Origin: Epiperipatus broadwayi
Lineage: Eukaryota; Onychophora; Udeonychophora; Euonychophora; Peripatidae
Direction: 5' to 3'
Length of the DNA stretch: 64,000 nucleotides
NCBI GenBank assembly: GCA_028023455.1
Contig: JAQFVV010006453.1
Location: 1,096,001-1,160,000, forward strand
In this document: in pieces, positions 34,369 to 44,832 of the stretch
How positions within the stretch are numbered: position 1 is the stretch's first letter
Layout: each line of letters begins with the position of its first letter
Program-made: the position numbers and the translations under genes
The notes under the pieces: generated by a model
Seen by the model: the letters and a program-made list of their open reading frames with translations, nothing else
The model's database searches: none
Told to the model about the DNA's origin: nothing

Positions 34369-35725
34369 TATAACATTTTCCATTTTTCTAGGCCTCTACA
34401 CGCTAATATAAACTGCGCGCGAGTTGATCAAGCTATGTCAAAAAAGAAGAAAGTTGTATTTCTATTCTAAAAACACAGCTATATTTCCTGATCAACTCAG
34501 CCTATTAATAGTTGAGAATTATGCTATTGACGAAATCAGCTTTTAATTTATTTAATATGGGCGCCAGAACATTTTATTCTAAAGGGTCCACTGAAATAGT
34601 CAAATAACGTCTCACAACTAAAAAAAGAAAAATACTTTTAACTTAATCGGTATTGTATCATACCGTAACAAGAATTTTTTTTTTTTAAATTATTATTCTG
34701 GGCTTATTCAAACATATTGGCAAAGGTAAATTACAGTTTAAATCTTATTAAACTAATAATAAATTACTAAAAAAAATAATAACTATTATTAATAACGCAC
34801 AAATAAAAATTGATATTAGAAATATTTTTTTTTATTATAACAGATTAAAAATCTATTTAAGTTAAAATGAGAATTCCTAATCAAGTAAATTAGAGAGAAC
34901 ACATATTAATTCAAATATGATGCAATCAATAAAATAAAATAATTAATTAAAAAGTTCTGGTATAAACAAAAGGCTCTTGTACAGAAAAAATGAAAGTCTC
35001 TATCGGGATTATTTTAAGACTTGTTTGCAAATGTTTAATTTTGTCACAATCAGGAATAAGTAGTCTTACCGGTAATTTTTAGTGAATTTACGATGGTTGT
35101 AGATAACTATGCATAGTTTTTCAGGTTTAAAATGAGCTCACAGCCATTGATTATAAATTGATCTGGGTGCTGGTTCCATAGGTTAGTCGCGTAAGCTTCT
35201 CTGGTGTCCATCGGTAATGATGTCAGCTAAAGCTCCAGTCTACTCTCGTATGAAGAACTTTTTCATCATAGAGTGGTCTGGATTCTTTAATTCAAAACCA
35301 ACCAAAAGAATATCAGGCAAACCAAGACGTTCCTCCAACCGAATCCTTCCTTTTTATACTAGAGGTCCAGTTTTCGGACTTCTGCACATGCTAATATCAT
35401 GACATTTTGTGTTTATAATCTTATACAGTCTTTATCATTTTTCAATTACTAAGTTCTCATTTTTTTATCAAGTTTTTCGGCCATCTTTAATTAGCTAAAA
35501 TATTTTTCTTTTAGCTTATCTTTTTACTTGCTTTTGGAATTCTTTTGTTCTCTCCAATTCTACTTTTATTTCCAATTACATAAAAAAAAAATACGAAAGA
35601 ATAATTTAACTTTCATTGTACGTTATTTTTTTTTAAAAAAAATTAGTCAAAAAAAAATCTAAATTTACTTTTATTTTTTAGCTTTTACCAAATGCCAATA
35701 TATTTGCAACATATATAAATAAACG
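34369..35725. repeat. 1.36 kb direct repeat, copy 2 (possible LTR)
   Basis: Partner of 32279-33640. The outer flanks (TTATATA before copy 1, ATATTC after copy 2) could hold a short duplication, but the AT-richness makes this unsafe. The alternatives are a non-autonomous LTR element with no protein, or a segmental duplication. Confidence 0.85.
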
Positions 35726-35754
35726 TTACAATACATATTCATGTAAAATAATAT

Positions 35755-35975
35755 TTATGTAGAAGTAGACTCATAATGTACGTACTATAATAATAATAAT
35801 TTATAAGTCATGTTCACTGGAGTCAGTTTAACTGACTTGCAACCAATGCCTTTTCTTATGTCAATGCTAATTTATTAGATAATCAAAAATTAGTACATTT
35901 TTATCTAATTTACACATTGTTATAATCAATCACTCATTAGTATTTAAAGGAGTGAAACTAGAGATAATTCTTACA
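35755..35975 (+). repeat. Family F repeat
   Basis: Diverged match to 39120-39360: ATGTAC(G/A)T(A/G)C(T/C)ATAATAATAAT, TTTA(T/C)AAGTC, TGACTTGC-like and TTAATTTATTAG blocks in order. The second half holds AAACTAGAGATAATTC, which resembles part of the HH-A 4.4 kb subtype. Nature unknown. Confidence 0.55.
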
Positions 35976-36124
35976 AATTATCAATCCCAACTCCTTGGGG
36001 TCGTTCTGCATACCCACTTCATTTTGGCAGAGATTATGAAAAATATTTATTTCCAAGATTTATTTCCATACAATATATATTAGTGTAATAATGTTCAAGG
36101 CTAAATGGATTTATAAGTAACTAT

Positions 36125-36290
36125 TATAAACCAGTCAACACTTAGACAATTTCAATATAGATAGCAATCAACAATCTCAAACTGTTGTCAAGGCAACCTT
36201 CTTGTTAAAAGGAGATTGCCTTGACAACAGTTTAAGTATTGACTGGTTTCTAATGGTTATATATATATATATATATAGGTTGTTATTGGA
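36125..36290. repeat. Family D hairpin and (TA)n
   Basis: AACCAGTCAACACTTAGAC...GTTGTCAAGGCAACCTTC is followed 10 bp later by its inverted end GATTGCCTTGACAACAG...GTATTGACTGGTTTCTAATG. A (TA)n tract at 36259-36279 follows. The hairpin is a self-contained foldback. Confidence 0.8.
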
Positions 36291-36624
36291 ATCTCAATAG
36301 TTTTACATTAAGTTGAATAAAATTAAATATATGTAATTCCCTGATATAATATATTACATAAAATTGTCACTTAAAATTTTTTTACAAAATATTTTAGGAA
36401 ATGTCTGCTTCTAAATTCTATTTCTGAAAGCAGATTATTTATTGCAAAAGAAAAGAAATATTGAAAGAATGCAATACCAAAGATTCTATCATCAATACTT
36501 TCAAATTATATTTTTCCAAAGACAAAAAAAATGCTGAAAGATTTCAATATTTTGTAGTTTTTTCCCAAATGTCAATTACGACCAACACTTAATTTAAAGA
36601 AAATAAATAAAAAATATGTAAGTT

Positions 36625-37229
36625 CATCATCATCATCATCATCAACCATTATCAATCTACTGCAGGATAAAAATTTCTCCAAATTCAATCCATTTTCTCT
36701 GATCATTAGCTTCTCTTCTCCACATCACCCCTGCACCCTTTCTTATTTCATCCTACCATCTCACATGATTGCTTTCTTGGAATTCAGTTTAAGATTTCAG
36801 TTGTTCATCTATTATCTTCTAACAATATGTCCAGCCCAAGTCTACTTCAATCATTTAATTTTTTCAAAGAGGTCAGTAACACCTGCTTGTTCTCTTACCC
36901 ATATATTGCATTTTTAATCTCTTTTTGTTACTCCCAACATGCATCTCTCCATACTTCTTTGAGTGGTCTGAAGTCTCTGTATTGCTCTTCTATTACGTAT
37001 CCAAGTCTCAAATCCATAAATAAGAACTGGTAAAACACATTTGTTAAAAACCTTCCTTTTCAAACACATAGTCATATTTCTTTTTAGTATCAAGTTATTT
37101 CTACCAAATGCACTCCAAACCAAGTTTAATTCCATGATTAATTTCACCCATTATGTTTCCATCTGTATTAATAATCTGACCAAGGTATTGGTAGCTGTTA
37201 ACTTTTTCTAACTCATCATAATCAATCTC
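36625..37229 (-). pseudogene. RTE-type LINE, 5'-truncated C-terminal copy with 8 bp target duplication
   Basis: The minus strand reads YQYLGQIINTDGN-like, then LVWSAFGRNNLILKRNM, KCVLPVLIYGFETW and RSMERCMLGVTKRD. The 3' end reads TGATAATGG then (TGA)n (seen as TCATCATC at 36625). TGTAAGTT flanks both ends (36617-36624 and 37230-37237). Severe 5' truncation and a trinucleotide tail are usual for RTE insertions. Confidence 0.85.
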
Positions 37230-37590
37230 TGTAAGTTACATTTATATATTTTAACAAAAACTACAAAATTACTTACAAAATTAAGTTCTATTTTACACTC
37301 ATTAAATAAGTCCACAAAATGCAGCTTTATTCTTTTTTTTTTCTTCAACATATATTTAATTGTATCAGAATACATTTATTGTTAAATAAATAATTATTAA
37401 TATTTAATTATTAATATTTTTTAGAATACTGTATTTTTTACTATAAATGATCTGTTTCTACATATTTTTAACTTTGAAATAGTTAACAATGTTTTATATA
37501 CATAAGATATGGCCTTTTAGTCCATTATTAACAGATTATTTATAAACAGATCTACATTTGAGATTTCTGTTCACTTCATCATCATCATTA

Positions 37591-38304
37591 TCAACCACTA
37601 TCAATCCACTGCAGGATGAAGGTCTCTCCAAGTTTAATCCATCTTCTCCGATCTTTAGCTTCTCTTCTCCACATCACCCCTACATATTTTCTTATTTCAT
37701 CCATCCATCTTACATGTGGTCTCCTTCTAGGTCTTTTACAATCTCTTGGAATCCAGTTTAAAATTTCAATTGTCCATCTATTATCATCTCTTCTAGCAAT
37801 ATGTCCAGCCCAACTCCACTTCAATCTTTTAATTTTTTCAATGAGGTCAGTAACACCTGTTTGTTCTCTTACCCATACATTGCGTTTTCGATCTCTTCTT
37901 GTTACTCCCAACATACATCTCTCCATACTTCTTTGAGTGGTCTGAAGTCTCTGTATTGATCTTCTATTAAGTGTCCAAGTCTCAGATCCATAAGTAAGAA
38001 CTGGTAAAACACATTTGGTAAAAACCTTTCTTTTCAAACACCTAGGCATATTTCCTTTTAATATCAAGTTATTTCTACCAAAAACACTCCAACCAAGTTT
38101 AATTCTATGATTAATTTCCTCCATTATGTTTCCATCTGTATTAATAATCTGACCAAGGTATTTGTAACTGTTAACTTCTTCTAATTCATCATAATCAATC
38201 TTTATTTTCATATTTTGAGCAAATCGATTAAACATTACTTTAGTCTTTTTAACATTTATCTTTAGTCCTACTTTCCTACTTTCATCTGATAACTCCTGCA
38301 ACAT
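37591..38304 (-). pseudogene. RTE C-terminal domain (thumb and tail), open frame
   Basis: A 237-codon open frame from ELSDESRKVGLKINVKKTK through YKYLGQIINTDGN, YGSETWTLNRR, WSWAGHIARRDDNRW and RPRRRPHVRWMDEIRKYVG to LQWIDSG. This is the conserved RTE C-terminal block. The whole frame is still open, which suggests a fairly recent insertion. The initial methionine is not a true start; the domain continues from the RT in another frame. Confidence 0.9.
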
Positions 38305-38983
38305 TTCCTGCAGCTCGGAAGCATTATTTGCAAAACAACTACATCATCTGTGAAATCTAAATGACTTAAATAATCTCCATTTACTTTCACTCCTTTAGTT
38401 TCCCATTTTAATCCACAAAATACTTCTTGCAACACTGCTGTAAAAAGTTTTGGAGATATGGAGTCACCTTGTCTTACACCTTTCTCAATGTTGACTTTCC
38501 CAGTATCATTATGTAATCTAATTGTTGCTGTTGCATTTTTATAAATATTCTTTAAAATATGACAATATCCTGGATCTATACCTTGATGATCCAATGCTTT
38601 AATCACTGAAGAAATGTTTATAGAATCAAATGCCTTTTCATAATCTACAAATCCAAAACATAATGACAACTCATATTCATTTGTCCTTTCTATAACTTCT
38701 CTCAATACTTGAATATGATCTACTGTACTAAAACCACTTTTAAATCCAGCTTGTTCTCTTGGTTGGTGAAAATCCAAGGTTCTCTGTAGACGAGTTGTAA
38801 TTATCTTGGTAAAAATTTTATATAAAACTGATAAAAGGCTGATAGGTCTGTATTTCTAATATCTTCTTTATCACCTTTTTTAAATATTAATATTATTACT
38901 GCATTCTTCCAATCATCCGGTACATCTTTATCATTTAGACATTTGGTATATAACTTTGCTAATATTTTTTTCTGTTTCTTCAC
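38268..38983 (-). pseudogene. RTE reverse transcriptase domain
   Basis: 38983-38801 gives ILAKLYTKCLNDKDVPDDWK and FKKGDKEDIRN (fingers). After a frameshift, 38777-38268 gives QAGFKSGFSTVDHIQVLREV, motif A FGFVDYEKAFDSI, motif B GVRQGDSISPKLFTAVL, and motif C LDFTDDVVV. The catalytic aspartates of A and C are kept; the usual alanine of F/YADD is threonine. A further frameshift near 38330 joins it to the next block. With at least two frameshifts and no endonuclease it cannot act alone. Confidence 0.9.
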
Positions 38984-39119
38984 CTGCTTCTTTTAATATA
39001 TCAATTATAATTCCATCATTACCTGGAGCCTTTCCTTTTTTCATACATTTAATTGCATTTCTCACTTCTTCATTTAAAATTCTGGGCAATTCGGAAGATG
39101 TTCACTTATGATTTTATAT

Positions 39120-39360
39120 ATACATAGAATTACTTATGTCAGAATCCAGCTCCAAATGTACATGCCATAATAATAATTTACAAGTCTGACTTACTGTGGA
39201 TCTCTATTAACAAACTTGCAAAAAATGATTTCTCTCATATCAATGTTAATTTATTAGTTAAACAAAAATTTTCTACTGTTATTTAACTTTCATGGTATTA
39301 TATGAATAATAAATCAATCATTGATACTTGGAATTATTGCTAAGATATGCATATTTCTAT
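39120..39360 (+). repeat. Family F repeat
   Basis: Diverged partner of 35755-35970. It lies immediately outside the RTE target duplication, so the RTE inserted beside or into it. Confidence 0.5.
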
Positions 39361-39364
39361 TAAA

Positions 39365-39715
39365 TAAAGTATGGAGAGATATATGCTATTAGAATAAGAA
39401 GAAATTGAAAATGAAAACATGGTTGAAAAAACAACCAGGTATTAAGAGATTATTGAAAGAATTAAGAAATTGAAATGGAGGTAGGCTGGGCATACTTCTG
39501 GAAAGTTATGATAAAAGAATATTAAACTGAATTACAAGAGATTGCAAAAGATCTAGGGAATGATGTCATATGTAAAGAAGATTGATAAAAGATGAAAATT
39601 GTCTGGTGTGTCATAGAGAAGAGAGTTAGAGATTGGAAAATGGGATTAAACTTGTAGAGAACTTTATTCTGCAGTGAATTAATAATAGCTGATTGTGATG
39701 ATAATGGTGATACAT
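39365..39715 (+). pseudogene. RTE-type LINE, 3'-terminal fragment
   Basis: Across frames it shows RSMERYML, IERIKKLKW, AGHTSGK and the closing ILQ*INNS-like segment, then TGTGATGATAATGG. Strongly decayed, 5'-truncated. Confidence 0.75.
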
Positions 39716-40131
39716 ATTCAAAATATAGTTGTTTATAATTATTATTATTTTTAAAATTACATAGTTCTAATTTATAGGTCTATTAAAATTATTAGAATTA
39801 ATAATATCTTAATACTTATCTGAAACTATAAGAGGATTGCTACTAATATACTCTTTCACCACTTTGGATATCAATGATTGATATATTATTCACATAATTT
39901 TATATAAATTAGATAAAAAGAACCATTTTTTGTCTAATAGTAAATTAACATTAAAAAAAGGAGGGTATTCTTTGCAAGTTCATTTTAAAGAGTCATTTTG
40001 ACAACCTTAATACTGTTATTATTACTATGGTGCGTATATTTGGAGGTTATGTATTTGTAATATTACATTATTTTTAGTGTACATGTTTAAAGCTGTTGTC
40101 TTATTTGTGAGGTTATTAATATTATTACATC

Positions 40132-40132
<1 letters not shown>

Positions 40133-40172
<40 letters not shown>

Positions 40173-40273
40173 TAGAAACCAGTCAACACTTTAACAGTTT
40201 GAAATTCTTAATTATTATCTATATTGGAATTGTCTAAGTGTTGACTGGTCCATTTAGACTTGAGCATTATTGC

Positions 40274-40322
<49 letters not shown>
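40133..40322. repeat. Two (TA)n tracts around a family D hairpin
   Basis: (TA)n at 40133-40169 and 40278-40322. Between them ATTAGAAACCAGTCAACACT (40170) faces AAGTGTTGACTGGTCCAT (40230). This is a minimal family D foldback. Confidence 0.85.
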
Positions 40323-40324
<2 letters not shown>

Positions 40325-40735
40325 TATAGAGGATTTGAACTCAGATTTTCAAGCACCCTTCAACCATCCACACTATCTCATACAACTGATACACATGACC
40401 ACACACATGTAGAAAAGATTAATAATCACCAATATAGTATTTCATGTTAAACCAGCACTCATCAGTTGGTCCAGATTATCATCTCTCACACATATAATCA
40501 ATGCTCAGTTTATATTAAGATAGCAAATCTTTATACTTTAATGGACAGGCTTAAATCCACTGCAACCTCCAACTTTTCAGCCATCGATATTGTTGAAAAT
40601 CTGATGATGAAAACTCAAATCCCATGCTGATGCTAATATTATTGCCATGCCCATGTTGACCTGAAGTCACTCTGACCCCTCATGTATAGGACAGTATTCA
40701 TTAAATACATATAATAGGGATGGACAGGATACAAG
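40323..40735 (-). repeat. HH-A repeat, long form
   Basis: On the minus strand: GACTTCAGGTCAACATGGGC, CCATCGATA-like, GGTTGCAGTGGATTTAAGCC, the ribozyme block (40421-40480), CTACATGTGTGTGGTC, and a tail with GAGTTCAAATCCTC. This long form shows that the HH-A unit is about 400 bp, with the ribozyme near the middle. Confidence 0.8.
40421..40480 (-). ncRNA. Hammerhead ribozyme candidate (HH-A), core intact
   Basis: The minus strand has GATAATC-TGGA-CCAA, CTGATGA, GTGCTGGTTTAACAT, GAAA, TACTATA and TTGGTGATTATT. All core bases are present, and stem I has both its lower (CCAA/TTGG) and upper (GATAATC/GATTATT) helix. Stem II has one C-A mismatch. Stem III would be ATA/TAT around a single C, which is tight. 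Confidence 0.65.
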
Positions 40736-40744
40736 CTTGATATG

Positions 40745-40945
40745 TAAATATTTGAAAACCAGGCACTCTTCACAAACCTGGGAGCTTAATTGTAAGTATA
40801 GAGGATTTGAACTCAGATTTTCAAGCACCTTTCAACTATCCACACTATCTCATACAACTGATACACATGACCACACACATGTAGAAAAGATTAATAATCA
40901 CCAATATACGTATTTCATGCTAAACCAGCACTCATCAGATTTTCA
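40745..40945 (-). repeat. HH-A repeat, 3' part only
   Basis: Minus-strand unit truncated just upstream of CTGATGA. It forms a ~190 bp inverted pair with 41078-41270, including the shared GGAGCTTAATTGTAAGTATA and CACAAACCTGGGAGCTTAA outer parts. Confidence 0.8.
40893..40937 (-). ncRNA. Hammerhead core without stem I 5' strand (HH-A)
   Basis: CTGATGA, GTGCTGGTTTAGCAT, GAAA, TACGTATA and TTGGTGATTATT are perfect. The 5' strand of stem I is replaced by TGAAAAT. It could not form stem I alone. Confidence 0.6.
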
Positions 40946-41270
40946 ATGATATGGATGGCTGAAAAGTTAGAGGTTGCAGTGGATTTAAGCCTGTCCATTA
41001 AAGTATAAAGATTTTCTATCTTAATATAAACTGAGCATTGATTATATATATGTGTGAGAGATGATAATCTGGACCAACTGATGAGTGCTGGTTTAGCATG
41101 AAATACGTATATTGGTGATTATTAATCTTTTCTACATGTGTGTGGTCTTGTGTATCAGTTGTATGAGATAGTGTGGATGTTTGAAGGGTGCTTGAAAATC
41201 TGAGTTCAAATCCTCTATACTTAACAATTAAGCTCCCAGGTTTGTGAAGAGTGCCTGGTTCTCAAATATT
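40946..41270 (+). repeat. HH-A repeat, plus orientation
   Basis: GATATGGATGGCTGAAAAG, GGTTGCAGTGGATTTAAGCC, TATCTTAATATAAACTGAGC, ribozyme, CTACATGTGTGTGGTC, tRNA-like AGTGTGGATGTTTGAAGGG, GAGTTCAAATCCTC. It ends against a TATATATA run at 41270. The tail could serve as a Pol III box region. Confidence 0.85.
41063..41123 (+). ncRNA. Hammerhead ribozyme candidate, best copy (HH-A)
   Basis: Stem I upper GATAATC (41063-41069) pairs with GATTATT (41117-41123). Stem I lower CCAA (41074-41077) pairs with TTGG (41112-41115). The core is CTGATGA (41078-41084). Stem II is GTGCTG-GTT-TAGCAT (41085-41099). GAAA is at 41100-41103. Stem III is ATA-CG-TAT, and the predicted cleavage follows A41111. Every invariant position is met. 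Minimal stem III is typical of hammerheads in PLEs and animal retrozymes, which often act as dimers. Confidence 0.8.
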
Positions 41271-41641
41271 TATATATATATAATCATAATTAATAATATG
41301 AAATATAATGATGAAGTGTCATTAATTATCTATGGGAATTATCATCACCACCATCATTAACAGCTAAACAACTGCAGATAAACATAAATCAATGATAAAA
41401 AGGCAAAGAGTTAAAAAATGAGATTCCCTTAATCTGTTTAACACAATTATATCCATCTTTATCACACATTGAGTCTTTAGTAAATTTAGTCAATGTCTTG
41501 GAATATTATCTTTTAATGAATTGCGAATAAAGTTTCTTTTAAAAAAACTTCAATACCTTGCTAAATTGTAGCTTTTCATTTTATTCTATCTACAGTTACA
41601 TCATTCTCATGAAAGCAATCAATATTTTCCATTGTTAGTTT

Positions 41642-41735
41642 GCCTTTGAGATAATCCTTGTAAAATAAATGAATTCTACATTTTGACCTTTGAGATAATC
41701 CTTGTAAAATAAATGATGAATTCTACATTTTAAGC
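41642..41735 (+). repeat. Tandem duplication of ~50 bp
   Basis: CCTTTGAGATAATCCTTGTA and AAATAAATGA...GAATTCTACATTTT occur twice in a row with a 3 bp insertion in the second. Confidence 0.9.
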
Positions 41736-42236
41736 ATACACAAGCAAACTATAAAATACTTTTTTAAAAAATTTGTTGGCATTTAACATCATCACTGCCA
41801 ACAACATGAAGAATATGCTGATCAGTTTATATTGTTTCCATGATATTTTTATAGGGACATCTCACACCTACACAATGAATTAAGCAAAATAGCAGCCATA
41901 TATAAATAAATTTAGTTACAGTCTATATTTTACAAATGTTTTACCAATCTCAGCATCTAGATATGTGGTCTAAAATATTAACTGTAGACATTGACCCTGA
42001 AATAATTATGAAAATGTTGAAAACTGAAACAAATTAAGCATTATCATGCTTTTATTTTATGAGTTCTTTATCACTTCCCAATTTGTCAGATTTATAGAAC
42101 ATAAAGCTAATTTAAAGCAGAAAACAATTCAAAACTTTATTGAATTAATAGAAAAAAATAATTTAGAAATTAACATTATTCACTTATTGCAACTGTTAGG
42201 TCAGTACCCAATTTAAATTCATAAAAAGTCTTGTAT

Positions 42237-42670
42237 CACATGATCACATTTCCTATACTAGCACATTAATTGTTGATAAACAGAGCAAAACTCTCCATAC
42301 AGTATTGCCACCTGTGCTAAACAGAGTAATCAATGGATGCCAGAAGGCTTGTGCATAAAATCCCTATCTATATAAGCTATTGAGCTTAGATTAAAAATAT
42401 TTTTTTGTGTTTTCAATTTTATTCTCATAGTTTAGTAGTTAAGTAAAGATAAAAGGTGGTTGCTAGAGGGTTGCATTAGATCATAAGATCTAGATGCAGT
42501 GCTCTCAGATCCAAAGCTCCTCACTGACAAAGGCCACAAACCAGAAACTAGTCTGGGGATATTGGATGAGTAGGCATTAGATGGGGATTTTATGCACAAG
42601 CTTTCTGGCATCCATTGATTACTCTGTTTAGCACAGGTGGCAATACTGTATGGAGAGTTTTGCTCTGTTT
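42237..42670 (-). mobile_element. HH-B palindromic retroposon with exact 16 bp target duplication
   Basis: On the minus strand it begins near AAACAGAGCAAAACTCTCC and ends GTGATCATGTGATA. The direct repeat ATAAAAAGTCTTGTAT is exact at 42221-42236 and 42671-42686. The inverted arms (GCAAAACTCTCCATACAGTA, AGTAATCAATGGATGCC, GCATAAAATCC) are ~100 bp. One arm is shorter than in 29518. This is the cleanest boundary evidence for the family. Confidence 0.92.
42515..42562 (+). ncRNA. Hammerhead-like motif (HH-B), G8 lost
   Basis: GCTCCTCA-CTGACAA-AGGCCACAAACCA-GAAA-CTAGTC-TGGGGA. Stem I (TCCTCA/TGGGGA) is perfect. G8 has become A, so it should be inactive. Confidence 0.5.
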
Positions 42671-42884
42671 ATAAAAAGTCTTGTATATAGATGGTCCAAA
42701 CTATTAATTTACTTTTTTTAGAAAAAATTAAATAAAAAAAAAACATTGCCTCGAGGAAACTTAATTACAAGAAACAATCATAGACAACATAATGTATTAC
42801 ACAATTTTTTTTATAATTTATAAGATTTTTCTTCCCATAAATATTAAATTATTTTTTAAGACTAAGTAAAACAAATTTAACTAA

Positions 42885-43555
42885 TTGTAAGACTAAAATA
42901 ATGTTCAATGGATTTTCTCAAAAGATGAAAATAAAAATTGATTATGATAAATGAAGTTAGCAACTACAAATACCTTGGTCAAATTATTAATACAGATGTA
43001 AACGTTATGGATGAAATTAATCATAGAATTAAACTTGGTTGGAATGTTTTTGGTAGAAATAACTTAATACTAAAAGGAAATATGTCTATGTATTTGAAAA
43101 GGAAGATTTTTAATAAATGTGTTTTACCAGTTCTTGCTCATGAATCTGAGACTTGCACAGTTAATAGAAGAGCAATACGGAGAGACTTCAGAACATTCAA
43201 AGAAGTAGGGAGAGATGCATGATAAGAGTAACAAGAAGAGATCAAAAATGCAATATATAGGTAAGAAAACAAACAGGTGTTATTGATATTATTGAAAGAA
43301 TTAAAAGTCTGAAGGGGACTTGAGCTGGACATATTTCTAAAAGAGGTGATAATAGATGGACAATTGAAATCTTAAACTGGATTCCAATAGATTGTAAAAG
43401 ACCCAGAAAAAGATTACATGTAAGATGGATGGATGAAATAAGAAAGTGTGCATGGGTGATGTGAAGAAGAGAGGGTAGACATCAGAGAAGATAAATTAAA
43501 CTTGGAGAGACCTTCATCCTACAATGGATTGATAATGGTTGACAATAATGATGAT
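42885..43555 (+). pseudogene. RTE-type LINE, C-terminal fragment
   Basis: EVSNYKYLGQIINTDVN, LGWNVFGRNNLILKGNM, KCVLPVLAHESETC, then in other frames RTRRDQKCNI, LKGTXAGHISKRGD and GRHQRR. It ends LQWIDNG and ATAATGATGATGA. The 3' trinucleotide tail is the RTE signature. Several frameshifts after 43200. Confidence 0.85.
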
Positions 43556-43649
43556 GAAGCCTACAACAATTAAAAATATTGCACAGTGCCCCCTAAACAA
43601 TCAAAATACAAAAAAACCTTTTAGTAAGTTTTTACATATATATTTTTTC

Positions 43650-44185
43650 ACATCTCTGTGCCACCTATTGTGAGTTTTAGTAAGTAATAGATGCCAGATG
43701 GTAGTGCTTAATAAATTCCTATCCACTGTTGTTCAATCCAATATTGTCAGCCTAGTTTAATGCTTGTGGCTTTTTTCAATAACAAACTATGGATTTTGGA
43801 ACAATGCTGTTGAGCCTTTGGTATCCAATCCACCTTCCCTCTAACAGTCAGCATATAATTCTCTTTTTAAGGATTAAGATATCAGCCTGGATTAAAAAGC
43901 TTAGAAACATTTTTAATTAAAGACCAATTGCTTGTTAGATTTTAAAGATTCAAGAGCATTGCTCCAAGATCTAAAGCTTTTCACTATTATAAACTTGAAA
44001 TTAGGGTAGAGATCTTGAATAGGACAGTACTGGATAGAGATTTATTAAGTTTTATCAACTGGCATCAATTAGTTAATAAGGCTTAGCATTGAAGTATGAA
44101 GAAAGAAAATATATTGCTGAAACAGCAATAAGTAAGATGAAGTCATGTGATGGTCATGTGATATTTTATTGATTTTATAAATTTG
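43650..44185. repeat. Diverged HH-B-like palindrome (HH-B2)
   Basis: It has the HH-B order with different bases: TGCCACCTATTGTGAG, ATAGATGCCAGATGG, TTCCTATCCACTG, CAATATTGTCAGCCTAGT, TGCTTGTGGC. The inverted half has GGATAGAGATTTATTAAG, CTGGCATCAATTAG. It ends GTGATGGTCATGTGATATTTTATT. Cores are decayed (ACTAGGC kept, GAAA now TAAA). A related fragment is at 45630-45740 (-). Confidence 0.55.
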
Positions 44186-44277
44186 GTGTGTTTGATGCTA
44201 TTGTTATTTATTGGATTTTTTTTCCAATTGCAAATTGTTTAAATTTCTATCATTTTAAATTTAAAAATTATATTATA

Positions 44278-44289
44278 CCCCCCCCCCCA
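44278..44289. repeat. Poly-C run
   Basis: About 12 C's in AT-rich surroundings. Confidence 0.9.
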
Positions 44290-44689
44290 TGTATATTAAA
44301 TAATTATATTTTTTTAAAGTTGACTATAGAAATGTAGCTATTTGGGAACCCCTAATAGTTGTTCACTTAATGCATACCAAATATCATTAGTAAATATGTT
44401 GAAAGCTAAATTTGATATAGGATTTGGTTTCTATCCAAATCATAGCAGCTCCATTCCATTAATTTTACCCAAACTTTATGCAGAAATACAACCTTTAATA
44501 TTTAGTAAGTTTCTTGTAATATGGTACAACATTTTACTGCTTGAACAAATATAATATAGCAATTTAAGGTATGTAATGCAAATTATTGATTTTATTTTAG
44601 ATTTAAGAACACCTTAAAATAAACAATCAATGCATATATATATATTTGTAATATATATTTGTAATATTATATATATATATATATTCCTT

Positions 44690-44794
44690 TATTCCACCTT
44701 TGTTGTAAAAGAAGGTTGCATTGACAACTGTTTGAAATTGTTGATTGTTATTGATATTGAGATTGTTTAAGTGCTGACTAGTTTTTAATGCTCT

Positions 44795-44825
<31 letters not shown>
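44690..44825 (-). repeat. Family D repeat with (CA)n/(TA)n end
   Basis: The minus strand reads ACTAGTCAGCACTTAAACAA, AACAATTTCAAACAGTTGTC, AATGCAACCTTC. On its outer side ACACACACACAC joins TATATATA (44795-44832). Confidence 0.75.

Positions 44826-44832
<7 letters not shown>

Larger units (their letters stand above)
37577..39098 (-). mobile_element. RTE-type LINE, 5'-truncated insertion with 9 bp target duplication
   Basis: The best-preserved retrotransposon here. It starts inside the linker before RT (NFKE-like, MKKGKAPGNDGIIID) and runs to the 3' tail TTGATAATGATGATGATG (37577 side). TGTTCACTT is repeated exactly at 37568-37576 and 39099-39107. Codons are interrupted by few lesions. It is the reference for aligning the other six RTE fragments. 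Confidence 0.9.

Noticed and set aside
36827-37033. Plus-strand Ser/Leu-rich frame (with similar ones at 43138 and 61503)
   Set aside because: All are antisense shadows of RTE C-terminal fragments.
37616-37936. 106-codon plus-strand frame
   Set aside because: It is the antisense of the RTE C-terminal frame at 37591-38304.
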